A DNA stretch of 64,000 nucleotides from Bugula neritina (Eukaryota > Bryozoa > Gymnolaemata > Cheilostomatida > Bugulidae), in NCBI GenBank assembly GCA_964035545.1, contig OZ037765.1, positions 29,314,004 through 29,378,003 on the forward strand. Reading direction: 5' to 3'. Each line of letters opens with the position of its first letter. The stretch's first letter is position 1. The notes beneath the pieces are model-generated. The model ran no database searches and was not told where the DNA came from. It saw only the letters and a program-made list of their open reading frames with translations. The position numbers were made by a program, and so were the translations under genes. Positions 39,171 through 57,800 of the stretch are shown here, in pieces.

Positions 39171-41275
39171 AGCTTGACAATTTGTTTTAGTTCAATCTGG
39201 TGCACTAACCTTATATGCACAACTTCTTTTCAGTTGTATTGTAGGTATATAATTTAAACTGCTCCATTTAGAAGAAATGATTTATTCACTGTTTCATGAA
39301 AATTGAATAGCAAATAGCTTTATTAATACCCTCATTAATCTATATTGAAGCTTATAATAGCCTGCTACTTTGATACAGTGCAATGCCTCTTGCGCTTGAC
39401 TATTTACCTTTAAATTTTGTAAACAGTTTTTTTTAGGTCTTGCTTGACTGTCAAACAAACTGAAACCTAAACCAATCAGATTATGATGTGAGTATATTTA
39501 TTTATATTTCAATATATTTCAACATTGACATATATCGATATGATTGTTTATTAGTTTTGCATATTCAAAGTGAAATAAAATACACTGTAAGCATAAATAC
39601 TATATTTGATTTTCATTGTAAGCAGTTGTGTGTGTGTGTTTTAAATTAATCAGATTCAAAGTGTGTAAAGATGACAAAGTCGCTCCATTGTCAATGGAAT
39701 CTTTTGCAAATTCAGATATTTATAACTTTGACTGGAAGTAAAATTTCTATACTCACATGCAGTTCAAACACACTGCAGTTTCTGCAAGTTGTCTGGGACT
39801 GAACATTTCATAAGAAAATTATACAAATTGTCCTTCAAATTCTAATGATTATTTAATTAGACAATTTTTTTCAAAATATTGCTGGTTGACAGAAGAAGTT
39901 TTATTGTCAGATGCCTTGCATTTTGCAAGATTGCACATCAGACTCGTCAACTATTCAATGCATGTGAAATACAATTTACTTTGGCAGATTTGCTTCTGCA
40001 TTATTAATTTCTGTTTACTGAATTTTTCACCTCATGTCGCTGCAGACATTTTTGGACAAGCAAGCTAATTATTGCAGCCCTAAGTTCAGGAAGGTCTATA
40101 AAGCTCTATATCAAATATATCTTTACTTGTATAACTAAAGCATGGGGACACAGGCTATAAAGGAATGTGTAGACATATTGTAGGCTTGAACTTAGTCATG
40201 TAACTGCTATGCTTTGATTATCCCTGCTATTGACATGCAGCAAGCAGTTTACATCATTCTGGTTTTAAATAAATAAACTGCTGTCCCTGAATGTGCCTAG
40301 TTTCTGGTAATTTAATAGCAATTATTTGGAGGGTGTATTTAAGCTGACCCACTTTTAGCTGACAGTTTAGAATATGCAGGCTATGCATGAAGCGAGGACA
40401 TGAAAATTGATTTTCTAGTCAAATTGAGTTAAGCCTCACTGTATGATCACATCACATGACATGACAGCTACAGCTAACAACCTGCAACAACCTGTCACGC
40501 TAATGTGTAATTTTGTTCTATTATTTTGCTACATTTCATTACTTGCAATTCTCTATACTCAAAACATGTTGAACGCTGTGCAGTGTTGTAACCCCTAAGC
40601 AATGCTGTGCAATGAATGATAAATTAGCTGATAATGATTTGTAGAGTTTATGAATAGACTGGAAGCTCCAAGTACACAGCCCTACAGTTTGCTAGTAGAA
40701 AGGTAGGCATACTAGTAAGTTAAAGCAAAACCCTGGGGCCTTCACTGTACAAATCCTGCAAGTTTAGTGAGTTTTTACTGATTGCATTCAAGACCTTTCT
40801 ACAGGCCAAGGTGTTTATGTAATTTAAACTAAGCAATGCAATCGTCTGTTGGCAGCTTTCTAGGCGTGAATACATAAATGTCAATGGCTTTGATGACATC
40901 AGTTTGGCATGTAGTTGCAGGTAGTTTCTCTATAGCTGTTTTATCAAGTGACAACTATGATGTGTTCATTATACAGTTATTGATGATGTGATATACCTGC
41001 CTTGAGGTCATTGCATTTTTCTCACTTATGCAAGCTTTCTACGCAATCGTGATTTTGCTGTAACTTGAAAAATATTGCTGTAAACAACTCGAGTATTATC
41101 TTGGTAAGGGAATTTTGTTATCTTCAGCTGTTTCTATGGCAATACATTTTCTAATGATGAATGTTGGTGACTTATGGTTAAGACTGTTGCTATAGCATGG
41201 TGTCTTCTAGTAATGTATTCAGTTCAGTGGTGCACTGTTTCAGAAGCTGGTAACTATAGGAAGTGACATCACAAG

Positions 41276-41483
41276 ATGGAGGAGACGAGCATGCTGACCT
41301 CGCTAGATGCCAGTCTCTCAGAACCACACCTTAAAAAGCCTCTCGGTAAAAGGTATGGGGTGAGGCTGAGGGACAGCATAGTGTATAAGATTATCATGTG
41401 CGGAGGATCAAACAGAGGTCAAACTTCATTCATTACTCGGTATACTACAGGGGAGTTTGAGCGGACAATTCCAACCATTGGAA
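41276..41483 (+). CDS. candidate first exon 1a of the Rab29/32-like gene (P-loop lysine replaced)
   Basis: An ATG opens 69 codons plus one base, ending at GTAAGT. After a 36-residue tail come the first Rab strand (VYKIIMC), a P-loop-like GGSNRGQTS (residues 43-51) and switch I ending ERTIPTIG. With the shared exon at 51009 the junction reads TIG-IDFALK, a standard Rab sequence. The P-loop has Gln49 where Lys is expected, so GTP/GDP binding may be weak or absent. GGAAGTG (ETS-type) at 41259-41265 just before the ATG may mark a promoter. No matching downstream Rab exons lie before 51009, and two other genes lie between. It could instead be a stranded remnant of a separate Rab. Confidence 0.55.
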
Positions 41484-43095
41484 GTAAGTTGAGATATTCC
41501 GTATATTCCTAGTACAGTAGCTATAAGCTAATCAGCACATTCTAGCTTAGTTTTTAGTGTGCTAAGCATCTGACCTTTTTGTATGAGCATGTAATCTGTA
41601 AGTAGCACATCTTTTATGCTCAAACTTGACTAAATTACATGTCTTGCTGCGTAATGTGCATAATGTTATAGAAGTAGCTGAAACATTATGCAGGTAATAA
41701 TGTGTATACTCTTTCCATAAAGGAAGTAGTTTAGTAGATAGTTTTCCAACTAAGCTGTAACCAAATTGCTTTGAAGGATTTCAAATGTTGTAACCTGGCC
41801 CACCGAGTTGTAGACTGCCTTGATATTCTGCTTAGTTTGCAAAAAATATTGTTAGTTTCAAGAAATCTTTTTCTTCTTCATTACTTGAAAGCTGCTACAT
41901 TTTTGTGACATGCTACTTATTCTAGTGATTGTAAGAAATTATCTTCCCAGTTATTATCTAAAAGTTTGTCCACATTGGGAAGCCATTTTAACATTGGTGT
42001 GTTTTGATACTGACAAAGGTTTGAGTATTTGATCAGGAGATAAGAATGTTTTGCTTGGCACTTATTATATCACCATATTGCAGGAGTATTGTAATGACAT
42101 ATTCTAGTTTGCTGTTTACTTTCTTAAATGCTCAGCAAATTAGAGTAGCCGTTTTTGAGACCCCTTCGTTTATTTAAGACATAGTTAAACATGCGAAACT
42201 ACATGGTTAAAAATTATTCAGGTTTTATGTTGAATTGCAGTGTTTTTCATATCTCAAAGGGATCAGACCTAATATTATAGGAGCTCATTTTATTTAACAT
42301 ATTTGAGAAGACAACTCCAACCATGATTTTAAATCAGTTTTGTCACCAAATTTACACATTTCTCTATAGGCCAGGCTTATTATATTGATACCTACTTATT
42401 AGATTCATAATAAAAGAAAAATTTTATTGTTAGCAACAAAAATAAACTTGTTTCTCAATTTATGGGATGTGAAACATTTAAATGTGTCACTAATATGCCA
42501 GAAAAGTCAAATGTCCTTGAGTATAGAGAAATACATGTCTATAAATTATTCAATATTTTTGCAGCATTTTCTTATCCCAAAGCTGACATCTAGCATTTTT
42601 ACTAAATTTTTTTGTTTGTATGCCAGGCAGACCAGGAGAGCACAACAAATGCACACATGTGGTCGATTCTTAATAAATTCATTGGGTGTCATTATTATTC
42701 TTATAGTTTGTATTTCACCTGTGTTTTACCTTTCTATTCACAACCTCATGACTTTCTCAGTTGTTCAACACAAGAGCGTTTGTTTACTCTGGCTTGAGGT
42801 GCCTGCAGGGATGAGTGAGTCTTTTGTCATGGGCACAGTTTTATTGGTTTCAGCATTTGGTTATGTTTACATCTCTTGACTACAAACTGTTCTGAGTGTT
42901 TACTTTCTCTTGATTAGGTGCATCCAAAGAAAACATACATAATTGATGAGTATATGTAATCAAATCAATAGCATTTCAACTGGCATATCACAGTAATAGT
43001 TATAATAATATTTGCTATTGCTGATCAACATTTCAATCGAGGAACTCACTGGGGAAGTTGGGAATATTTTTTGCGGTCAAGTTTGCAAAAAATTC

Positions 43096-44096
43096 ATGGC
43101 TAAGACAGGAAGTGAAGATTATAAACCGTTTTATTTTACGTCTCTAGTACATTTACTAAGCGATGACAAACATTTGTCGTCTCACAAGTCTCCAGCAACA
43201 AGTGCGAGAACTTCCGTTCCTCACTCCAAGAATCCTTCAGCTAAGGTAAGTTTTGTAATGCTCTCATTGTTACGAGTTGAATTCTTAGTTTCTAAAATTT
43301 TCCATTTGTTGATTACACATGTTGATACTCTACAGATTTATTTAGGTTATTTGAAATATAGTTACTTTTTTGTTAATAGAAACCATTAATAAATCTGAAG
43401 AACGAGCTAGAACAGTATGTTGGGAAACCTTTGGCTGTGGATCCCACATTTCTAACACGAAAAAAAGATTGGGGTCGGAAATCATTGGCACAGAACACTC
43501 GAGCTCAACTAAAATACGATAAAGATGTTGAAGCCATCAACAGAGAAACAAGAAAAATGGTTTCACAGCTGCAAAACTCCAAATCTTACCACACCGGCAT
43601 GCTAAGAAAACTACAGGACAGGCAAATGGAGATTTGTAAAAATAGAATTCAAGAGCAAATTTTACATCAAGCTCAAGCGCGTTACGATAAGGCACACGTA
43701 CTAGAAACAAAGAGGTTTTGCGGTGCGTGTTCACGACGCCCTAAAAGTGCTATAGCAAGTTCACAAATTTTTGAGGACAGCATAGCTAGATTACCTAGCA
43801 CCTCTCATTCAAAGGACCATAGAACAGCATTTGACTCTCCTGCTGATTCTAGTCAATTGACAAAATTTGTAGCTAAACGAAAAGTAAAATCTGCTGTACT
43901 ACCTCCTGGAGATTGTGACAGGTTTGTGCCTGAAGTTTGTGAAAGCAGGTTGGTACCGTCACCTGACGTGACAGATGAAAAGGATTGTGACCGGCCTATC
44001 TCGCCTCTTCGATCCTTTGATTTTTCTCCTATACCATCAAAGTATCGCCCTTTTAGAAAATATCGTAGAAGATTGGTGAGGAGTGCTCGGCTGTGA
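43096..44096 (+). CDS. unrecognised basic, helical protein, 2 exons, 288 aa
   Basis: The exons are 43096-43245 (ends AAG|GTAAGT) and 43380-44096 (after TTAATAG); both are phase 0. I do not recognise the family. The first part is Ser/His-rich (SSHKSPATSARTSVPHS). Next come KPLINLKNELEQYVGKPL and a long charged helical stretch with many Lys, Arg and Gln (for example YDKDVEAINRETRKMVSQLQ). The C-terminal part is Ser/Pro-rich with RRPKSAI and a basic end (RKYRRRLVRSARL). Short RPKSA words occur in some ciliary proteins, but this is too weak to name a function. The frame is open upstream of 43096 (ELTGEVGNIFCGQVCKKF), so an upstream exon could exist. AATAAA at 44133-44138 fits the end. The gene lies wholly between Rab exons 1a and 1b, on the same strand. 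Confidence 0.65.
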
Positions 44097-44831
44097 TATA
44101 TTTTGTTTTGTATATGTATCATATAAGATTACAATAAATTATTTATGAAGTAAACTTATTATAATAATCGAATACATGTTGTCTAGCCATTTGCACCATT
44201 TTGTATTTAAAAGTAGCCAAGTTAACTAGATTTTCAATCATAAAAGATACTGAATAGTAAATAAACAAATTTCATATTTCAGTTATAATGATGGATTCTA
44301 CTTCTTTGCATTTAAAGTTTATGTAATGTCAAACACTCAGTTGTGATTTACAACACTTTTCCGACATAAAAGTTGTTTGTATGCACTCTGTACTCTGTAG
44401 CCAAGTCGTCAATCATTACAGTCCACATATGTAAAACTGTTTAAAATTAATACTAAATTAATTTAAATTACTTAGTATAAATAGATATATGTAGCTGTGA
44501 ACTCATCCATATTATACGTATCAATAAATTTTGTGGTTTAATCATCCTTTGTTCATGTCTCGCATTCTAACATTATTATTATTGAAATAAAAATGGTTTT
44601 GTAATACAATGTGCTGTTACATCTGGCGCCACTGATCGATTTGTTGGAATTGCCTACTCTTTGTTTTATACATCAAATTACATTTTACATTGTATCTATA
44701 AAGCATGCCTTTATCACTAAAAGGAGGATATTTGATTAAAACTGCCTTTAGTCTTATCATCTCTAATCACTGATCTTGTGATCAACAGATGTGCGTTTGC
44801 AAGTTAGTTTTGACGCTTTAAAAACTGAAGG

Positions 44832-47800
44832 ATGAAGTATATACTATATACACTTTGGCTTCTACTACTGCTATGCTTTATTAACTTAAGTTATTCTCTA
44901 CAATGTAAGAAAATTGACTCTTGCTCATGCAAATGGGATAATGGAACTGTCACATCGCTTCACAGTTTTGGCTCTAAAAATGGAATCAGGTATGTAAATC
45001 TTAGTTTAAGTTTAAAGAACTTGTGGCACCGATTTTAAAATAAATTAATTGATGAATGTGTAATAGGTCACAGCCAGTTCTTATAATCAAAGAGCTAATT
45101 TTTAAATTGTATTAAAGTTTAATTGTAGAATCCTTGAAAGTTTAATAATTGTGTTGCAGAAAAAAATGCTCAATCATAATTTTAATCATCACTTACATAT
45201 CAACCGTAATATAGCTAGGCTGACTCATCTCATTTCAAATTAGTCTAATCACTGGGCATAAGTTTGGTTGGCTTAGCTGAGGGTTGTCTGCTTCCTGTAA
45301 ACAGATCAATTCACTACCTAGTCAATTTGTTTTCATAGCTGATCATTTAATAGAAATATATTTTCTTTTAGATTTAAAAACATGAAAGGAGTAACTGGCT
45401 CTAATGTACGCTATTTCTATAACCCGTGCTATTCCTTCTCTTTGGGGCCAAACTGCTCTAACTCTGCGGTTAGTTTTTTATTTCATCTATCAGCCGCTTT
45501 TTTGCTTTTATTACCAATTTAAATATTTTAAGTGAGATAGATATGTATGATTGAATGAGAAATTAACAATTAAATGGATTTTATGTAAGTTAAACTTTCA
45601 ATAAGAGTAAGCTTGAGAATTTATTGTTTGTTTTTACCAAACTGTCTTCCATTCTCGCAAATCAGCTAGCTATTATATTGTCGTAAGTTACGAAGTGGAA
45701 CTGTTTGTCATTTGAAATAGTTTTACCAACAGGTGTGTTCCGCCGGAAATAACGAACCTACTGTTTCATATGGTGCTCAAAGCTCTGCCACTTTTGCAAC
45801 AATAAAAGACAACTCCCTCGTTCTATCTTATTCAGTTGGAAACCAAGCAAGGTATTGCCAACTTTCAAGAGTTTTATACTATTTTGTCTACTTTTCAATA
45901 CTGCTTTAATGTCGAATTCAATTAATTAAAAATGATTCAATATTTTTTGTTTAAAAGATGGTTTTAATAAAAGTTTTCTTGATATTATTTGTCAAGTACT
46001 TTTATTCATTTATCTAATAAAGTGGAACAATATATTTGGTAAAAGTAATATTTATTTTTATAGTAGCAAGCACTCTGCTTATGAGATAACTAGTGTATGG
46101 TTTATGTGCTGAACTGTAGCTTATGTTTCAGGTTGGCTAACCTCTACATTATATGCACCCCCACTCCTCTATCCACTCCTTTCCAAGTAACTGGTGTGCT
46201 ACCTACAGATCCGCCTTCTTTGGTATGTTTTGACTATGAAATTTCAGTGTAATTGTTTCTTATTATGTCAGGTGCTGCCTTTTAAACTCCCAGCAGAATT
46301 AAATATATATTCTGATACAAAGTATGGCGTGTAGTAGGTTCATATAAAAGCCTCTATTCTTTATAAATATCATCACCCAACAAGATATCTAGCTGCCGGA
46401 ATGGCATTGAAGTATATGTATTTCTCAAAGTTAAACTGCAAAGGTTATCCTAATGTCTGCACACTATCTTATCTGAATCAATTCCACACAGTAGTCTATA
46501 TTATATAAGTTCTGTGCTCCATGCCTGTTGTACTGGGTGTGTTTGTTACAGCTGATGTCTCTGGCAGACCCAAGTGTGTGCGCCAAAAAGCCGACACCTG
46601 GTGGGGGAAGTGGTGGGAGTAGTGGAAGTAATAAGGGTCTCAGCATTGGCTCCATCATCTGTATTGTGTATGTACTGTTACTCTCTGTCGGGCATTGATC
46701 ACTGAAATGATATTAGAAGGCATTTGAATTCATTCTTTTTTGGAGTTGTCTAACTTGTGTAGAGAAGGCAGTTTTCTATTGTAAATTATGCCTGTTAGAG
46801 GCGGGAACTCATGGCCTATAACGAGTAGACAATTAATAATTTTAGCGCACGCAACCCAAGACCCACACACAGTAACAGCTTGTAACAAATGCAAAGCTTT
46901 CAACTACTTTTCAATCAAACTTTGATGAAGTTATCTTCTCTTTGCCATATTCCTGGTATTCAGTATTGAAATGATTTTGCAATTATATTACAGTTTAAAA
47001 TGGTTTCGTTAAAAGAGTAAGTAGTTAATGTATAAATAATGATGAACAATTCTAGTCTGACAAATTATCATCTATGCAAAATAGGCATCATAACTGCATA
47101 TGAAAACATTACAATTTTATCATAATTTTCAGTTCCATGAATTCAGTTCTGTTCATTGATGAAAAATGTTGTAAAACTTACAGCTATTATTCTTACAATT
47201 CTTCTGCAAGATCAGGATTCTTCTTATTTTTATCATACTGTGTGAATTACACTAGTTTTCAATAAGAATGATAGGATTATACTTTGAGCAATTAAATAGC
47301 ATTTCAAAATATATTTAAGCAGCAGGCAAATACAATAATAGAAAATTTAAACTGTTGAAGTTGTTTTGAGTTTCATATAGACAAAGGTTTGCTAAAATAC
47401 CTCAGTAGAGCACAAATATCTCCGCTGCCTCCATAACACCTCATAAATGGTGCTGACTCTAAACTTGAAACTTTTTCCTAAGTTTAGTTTCTTTGTGCTA
47501 TTTTTTTCACTAGTTCTAGGAAGAATGTTCTTCACCGTTTACATCTTATAACTTTTTTCTACACAGCTTGTTACTTGTAGCTATTTCACATTGAAATGTG
47601 TACATATTATTCTAGGTTTGCAAGTTTGGTGGTTTCATATATAGTGTTAGGAGTTGTTGTCTCCAAATTTGTGTTGAAAAGGGAAGGTAAAGAAATATTC
47701 CCCAATTATAGCTTCTGGACAAGTCTGCCTGGTTACTCAAAGGTGTGTGTAATCGTGGGTTTTACTTGCATGCTGGTGTCAGATAAAAATTGCACTGGTA

Positions 47801-48276
47801 GAAATGGCACAAATGGCAAAGTAGGTAAAAATTGCACATTTTCAATATTATGGGTTAAGGTGGGTTTAAGGGTTTGAAATGGGGGTTTATGTTTGAAGGT
47901 TTGAGTTTGGGGTTGCAGTTTAAGGGTTTGGGTTTCAAGTTTGGGGTTTGAAAAATTTAACGCCAGTGTGCCATTTTTACCTACTTTTCCATTTGTGCCA
48001 TTTTTACCTGTGTCATTTTTACCTAAAAGCATATTTACTAACTTGGTGTTTTTGTGTTGGTTTTATGTACTTTTGGAATTGAAATAACTTCTTTATTGAT
48101 ATCACCCAAATATAGTTTATCTGATATAAAGTGATTTTATATTAAACTTGTTTTCAACAATCCCATTTATGTCTTAAATTAGCATGATGCAAATAACGAT
48201 CTCTTTGTAGGATGGAGGTAAATTTGTTGTCAACAAAATCAGAGGGAAGAATACATCCTACTCAGAAGCAAATTAA
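44832..48276 (+). CDS. M6PR-like: M6PR/ATG27-like type I membrane protein, 7 exons, 257 aa
   Basis: This is probably a lysosomal-enzyme or endosomal cargo receptor. The exons are 44832-44989, 45372-45468, 45733-45851, 46132-46222, 46552-46667, 47616-47742 and 48211-48276. All are flanked by AG/GT, with matching phases and a total of 774 nt. The parts are a signal peptide (residues 1-23, Leu-rich), a Cys-rich lumenal domain (C25, C31, C33 and five later Cys), a Gly/Ser linker (about 172-185), one membrane helix (about 186-210) and a short tail. The tail start, EIFPNYSFWTSLP then KDGGKFV, has the FP...FW..L....DG..FV pattern of the cation-dependent mannose-6-phosphate receptor and ATG27. I cannot see a clear Gln-Arg-Glu-Tyr sugar-binding set, so mannose 6-phosphate binding is unproven. 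The tail is short and has no acidic dileucine end. Sequons such as DNGT and NCS suggest N-glycosylation. Confidence 0.8.
47782..48024. repeat. inverted repeat with G-rich telomere-like spacer
   Basis: Arms 47782-47838 and 47967-48024 are inverted copies of about 58 bp, built from the word GGTAAAAATGGCACA repeated within each arm. Between them, 47851-47952 is a degenerate tandem array of GGGTTTG/GGTTTAAG units on the + strand. It lies in the last intron of the M6PR-like gene. Confidence 0.8.
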
Positions 48277-48881
48277 CTAGTCATTGCTACTTGTATTATT
48301 GTTGTGTCTGTTGAATACTTGAATTACAATACAATACAATAGATTTATCTCTAGACAAGTGATATGTTGTTGATCATTTTATACTGTTATTCAACTGCCT
48401 CTATTATCCATAATCATTCTACTTTGATCAGTTCAGCTGCTCTCCACCTATAACATGTCAGTTATTCATGCATGACTTGTAGTCTATTTTGTTACAAATT
48501 CCAATATGCAACTTGCATGATGGTTTCAGAATGTTGTTTTGATGTTTTATTTGCTTCTAGTATTGTAAGCCATCTTACTGAAAAATTGAGAATAGAAATT
48601 TCTCTGGAGAAAGTTTTTATTTGATGGTGTAAGGGCTACTTGTGACATGGACCATGGGGGAGAGCATGAGCATGTACAAACTATAGAGATAAAGATAATT
48701 GTTATGTTGATGTGAGCTTGTTGGCTGAGAGTTGATCTTATCTCTAACACTCTCACAGTATCATTTTATTGTCACTATTCCAATTCCTGACCTTTCATGC
48801 TGTTGACATGATAGCAATAACAGGCCATTGATTTAGTTGTCAAATATTTAGTCGATTGAGTTGCAACTAGGAACTAGTGTA

Positions 48882-54894
<6,013 letters not shown>

Positions 54895-57800
54895 CGCCAG
54901 AACATAATCATAATAATATACAATATTGATGCCAAGATAACTCCAACATAATACTGCATGTCTATCTTGTACTAGCCATTTCCCTAGCTGTGACTATTTA
55001 TATATCCACTGAACATTGTTATAAGCCGTTGAATATATTATGTAGTTATACAAAAGCAAAGTACATTAAAACTAGATTTGTGTTCTCTCATATCAAATTA
55101 AATTGTTTTCTGGAGTTGTCGTACCTTTTGGTTGCACAGGCTTTAATTTACAGCTGTAACCTTCCGAGTAATATCTGTTAATCAATATTTATACAATCCT
55201 ATATAATAATTATAATGTAACTTGGTTACACTAAATGTGTAATTGAATGCATTGGTGCTATGAAAATGCATGTATTTTCTTATAACTTTTCTATGGAATC
55301 ATCATTCCTCCGCTATTCCTATAAATATATATGTGATATTCTAGTTGTGTTTGTTGCACCCCTTTATTAGACAAATTGATAAATAAATATTCAAATAATG
55401 ATCCGCACATTGTATAAAAGTGTAATTTTTAATTATACAAAGTTATTCTATTTATTACACGGAACATAAAAAAGACATAACCCATTTTACAATAATTAAA
55501 ACAGGATAAAGTTGTTGCAGCTATATCTTCTGTATATGTTTGCATCTTTTTAATAGCCCTAGTTACCATGTGGGTATATAATATATTAGAGAAATTAGTC
55601 TAGATACGTTAAAGATGTACCAAATACTTGGCTGCTATTGTTAGAGTGTTGTGAGATTTTAAATTTGATAATTTGATAAATGTAAACACTAAGCTAGAAA
55701 TAGCACTTGGAAAGGTTACCATGCATATCAATTGCTAAACCAGCACAGCGCTAGTTATACTGCAGGCTAGATTGCATCTTTGTAAATATGAAAAATATTG
55801 CCAACTGCTATTAGTTACTAATTATTTATTCTGTCGACAAAAGTGCTGCTGGAAAGCTTAGCATAGTGCAGATACAAATATTTATTCCACGCTTATTTCA
55901 TCTTTGCTTACCAATAAGGTAAATAATTTACTTTATGCTTTCAATCTAGTAACACCTTAGATTATATATTGATAACCGAGATTGTTAAATTGATAGGTTA
56001 GATGATTAACACATGGTGTTTGAGATATAATGTAAGGTACACTATAACATAGAACTGTTATATCCCTACCACATATAATTATCATGATTGCTTGTATTTA
56101 TAATCCTGACTTAGAGAGTATTTTATAGTAATAATAATAATAGAAAGAACAATGCATAAGTTTCCTGAACATTGAAATACATGCCTACTCAACCTTGAGC
56201 CAATACAACACTCCAGTGGGTCGTTTAATTAGCCCAATTTAACTCTGCATTAGCTGTTTAGCTAGGCTGCTATTGTTTTAAAGTCTTACATTTAAAATTG
56301 AAAATGCCAAAAAATACGCAACACAAATAAAATAAGAAAAAAGCATTTTAAATCAATATAGTATTTCAATTGTTGCTGACATTATAATGTAGTCTGGACC
56401 CCTAAAAGTACCACAAAGTGCTGGTTAAAACTGAAAACACCAAAGAACATAAAATTTACAAACTGCTTAAAACACATTCTAGCTTAGGGTAGCATTTGGT
56501 GGGTAACAGCAATTTTATTACATCAAATTATATTTTATATTATAAAAAAAGTTTTTCTGTACACTACTAACTCCACCATTTAGCATTGCAGGTGACTAGA
56601 GATCTGGAAAGTTCTACTAAGATATCTCTAGTAAAAATACCAGGATATTGATGTTCAAGCAGCGGCAATGCTTCATGCTACACCAAACTCATTAAGGATG
56701 CATCTGTAGAAAAAAGTTTTCTATCTATGCGATTTAATCAAAATTATAAACATACAATACTAATTGGATCAACTTTTTGAAAACAATGTCATATATAAAT
56801 TGGTATTTTGCTCTACACACACAAAGCTAATCAGCTTGTTTCTTAAAAAAAATATGAGTCTTTGTCTTAAAGTTTCAATCTAAATTTTAGTAGCGCAGTT
56901 GTATATTATTATATAGATAAATGTACCTATAAATGCTTTAAAACAACCTACGAAATACTACATACTCAGTACTGATTTCTAGCATATAACTACAAAGCTG
57001 TGTCCTGCAGTTTTTCTTTCTACCCAAAGCAATAATATTTATATGCTGTATTTTTGCATCTACTTATCAAATATGGTTGCCTGTATAATATTCCTGAGCT
57101 ATAATCTATAATATGAATGCAAATATCTACTCACAAGCTACTACCGCTGTTATATAAAATGCGTATGCTGCTATTTTAGAGGCGAAAAATTTTAAATAGG
57201 CTACCATAATTTCAAATTTGAAGTTATTACAGTCCTGGCTTAGCCTTGGCGTAGAATATAATATAGATAGTATTATTTATTTATAAACTCATGAATTATT
57301 TATAAAAAGGTTGAGCACTGCATGCTATTAATATAGTTAGGGTTTGGAATATCTGCCTGCTCATGTTAACCTACTGTTGGACTAAACAATGCATCTATCA
57401 TGATGGTGAATAGAAACTGTAAAGTTTGCATTTGGAAAAAATTGTTTAAATAAAGAATTATATAGATCCACTGGTAAAGGTAGTAACACCTAGTAACTAA
57501 TTCACGTGCATGGGAGCTGAATACTATTAGCTATTAGTCTAATTTCAGAAGTTTCATAATTTTAAAATAGTAAGCATTTTTTTTACAGACAGGATATATT
57601 TTATCATGCTTTAATTAGCAATTTTGCAAACATATATTTCAAATATAATATGTGCTAAAATTACATTTACGAATTTGATTACAAATATAGATTAAGCCGA
57701 AAAACTAAAATTTAACTTGTACATATTTGTTGCATAGTTTCATGTCAGATGATTGAACAAATTAAGCTTTTGCATAAAAATATATTTTAGAAAATAGCAA

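Larger units (their letters stand above)
36206..41275. other. 3' UTR of MRL and intergenic DNA
   Basis: A poly(A) signal AATAAA at 36614-36619 is a candidate end for MRL mRNA. Beyond it the DNA is AT-rich with no supported exon. Degenerate TATGAC/GAGTAT hexamer runs lie around 37495-37612, ACT/AGT triplets around 37700-37730, and the palindrome and minisatellite listed separately follow. Confidence 0.6.

Noticed and set aside
42427-42879. 150-codon hydrophobic open frame with a stretch vaguely like a GPCR sixth helix.
   Set aside because: It has no ATG at its start, no flanking exons of a receptor and lies in AT/T-rich intron, where hydrophobic translations are common.
47596-48032. Open frames with repeated GKNGTNGKVGKNGT-like words.
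   Set aside because: They translate the inverted repeat and G-rich spacer; only 47616-47742 is a supported exon.
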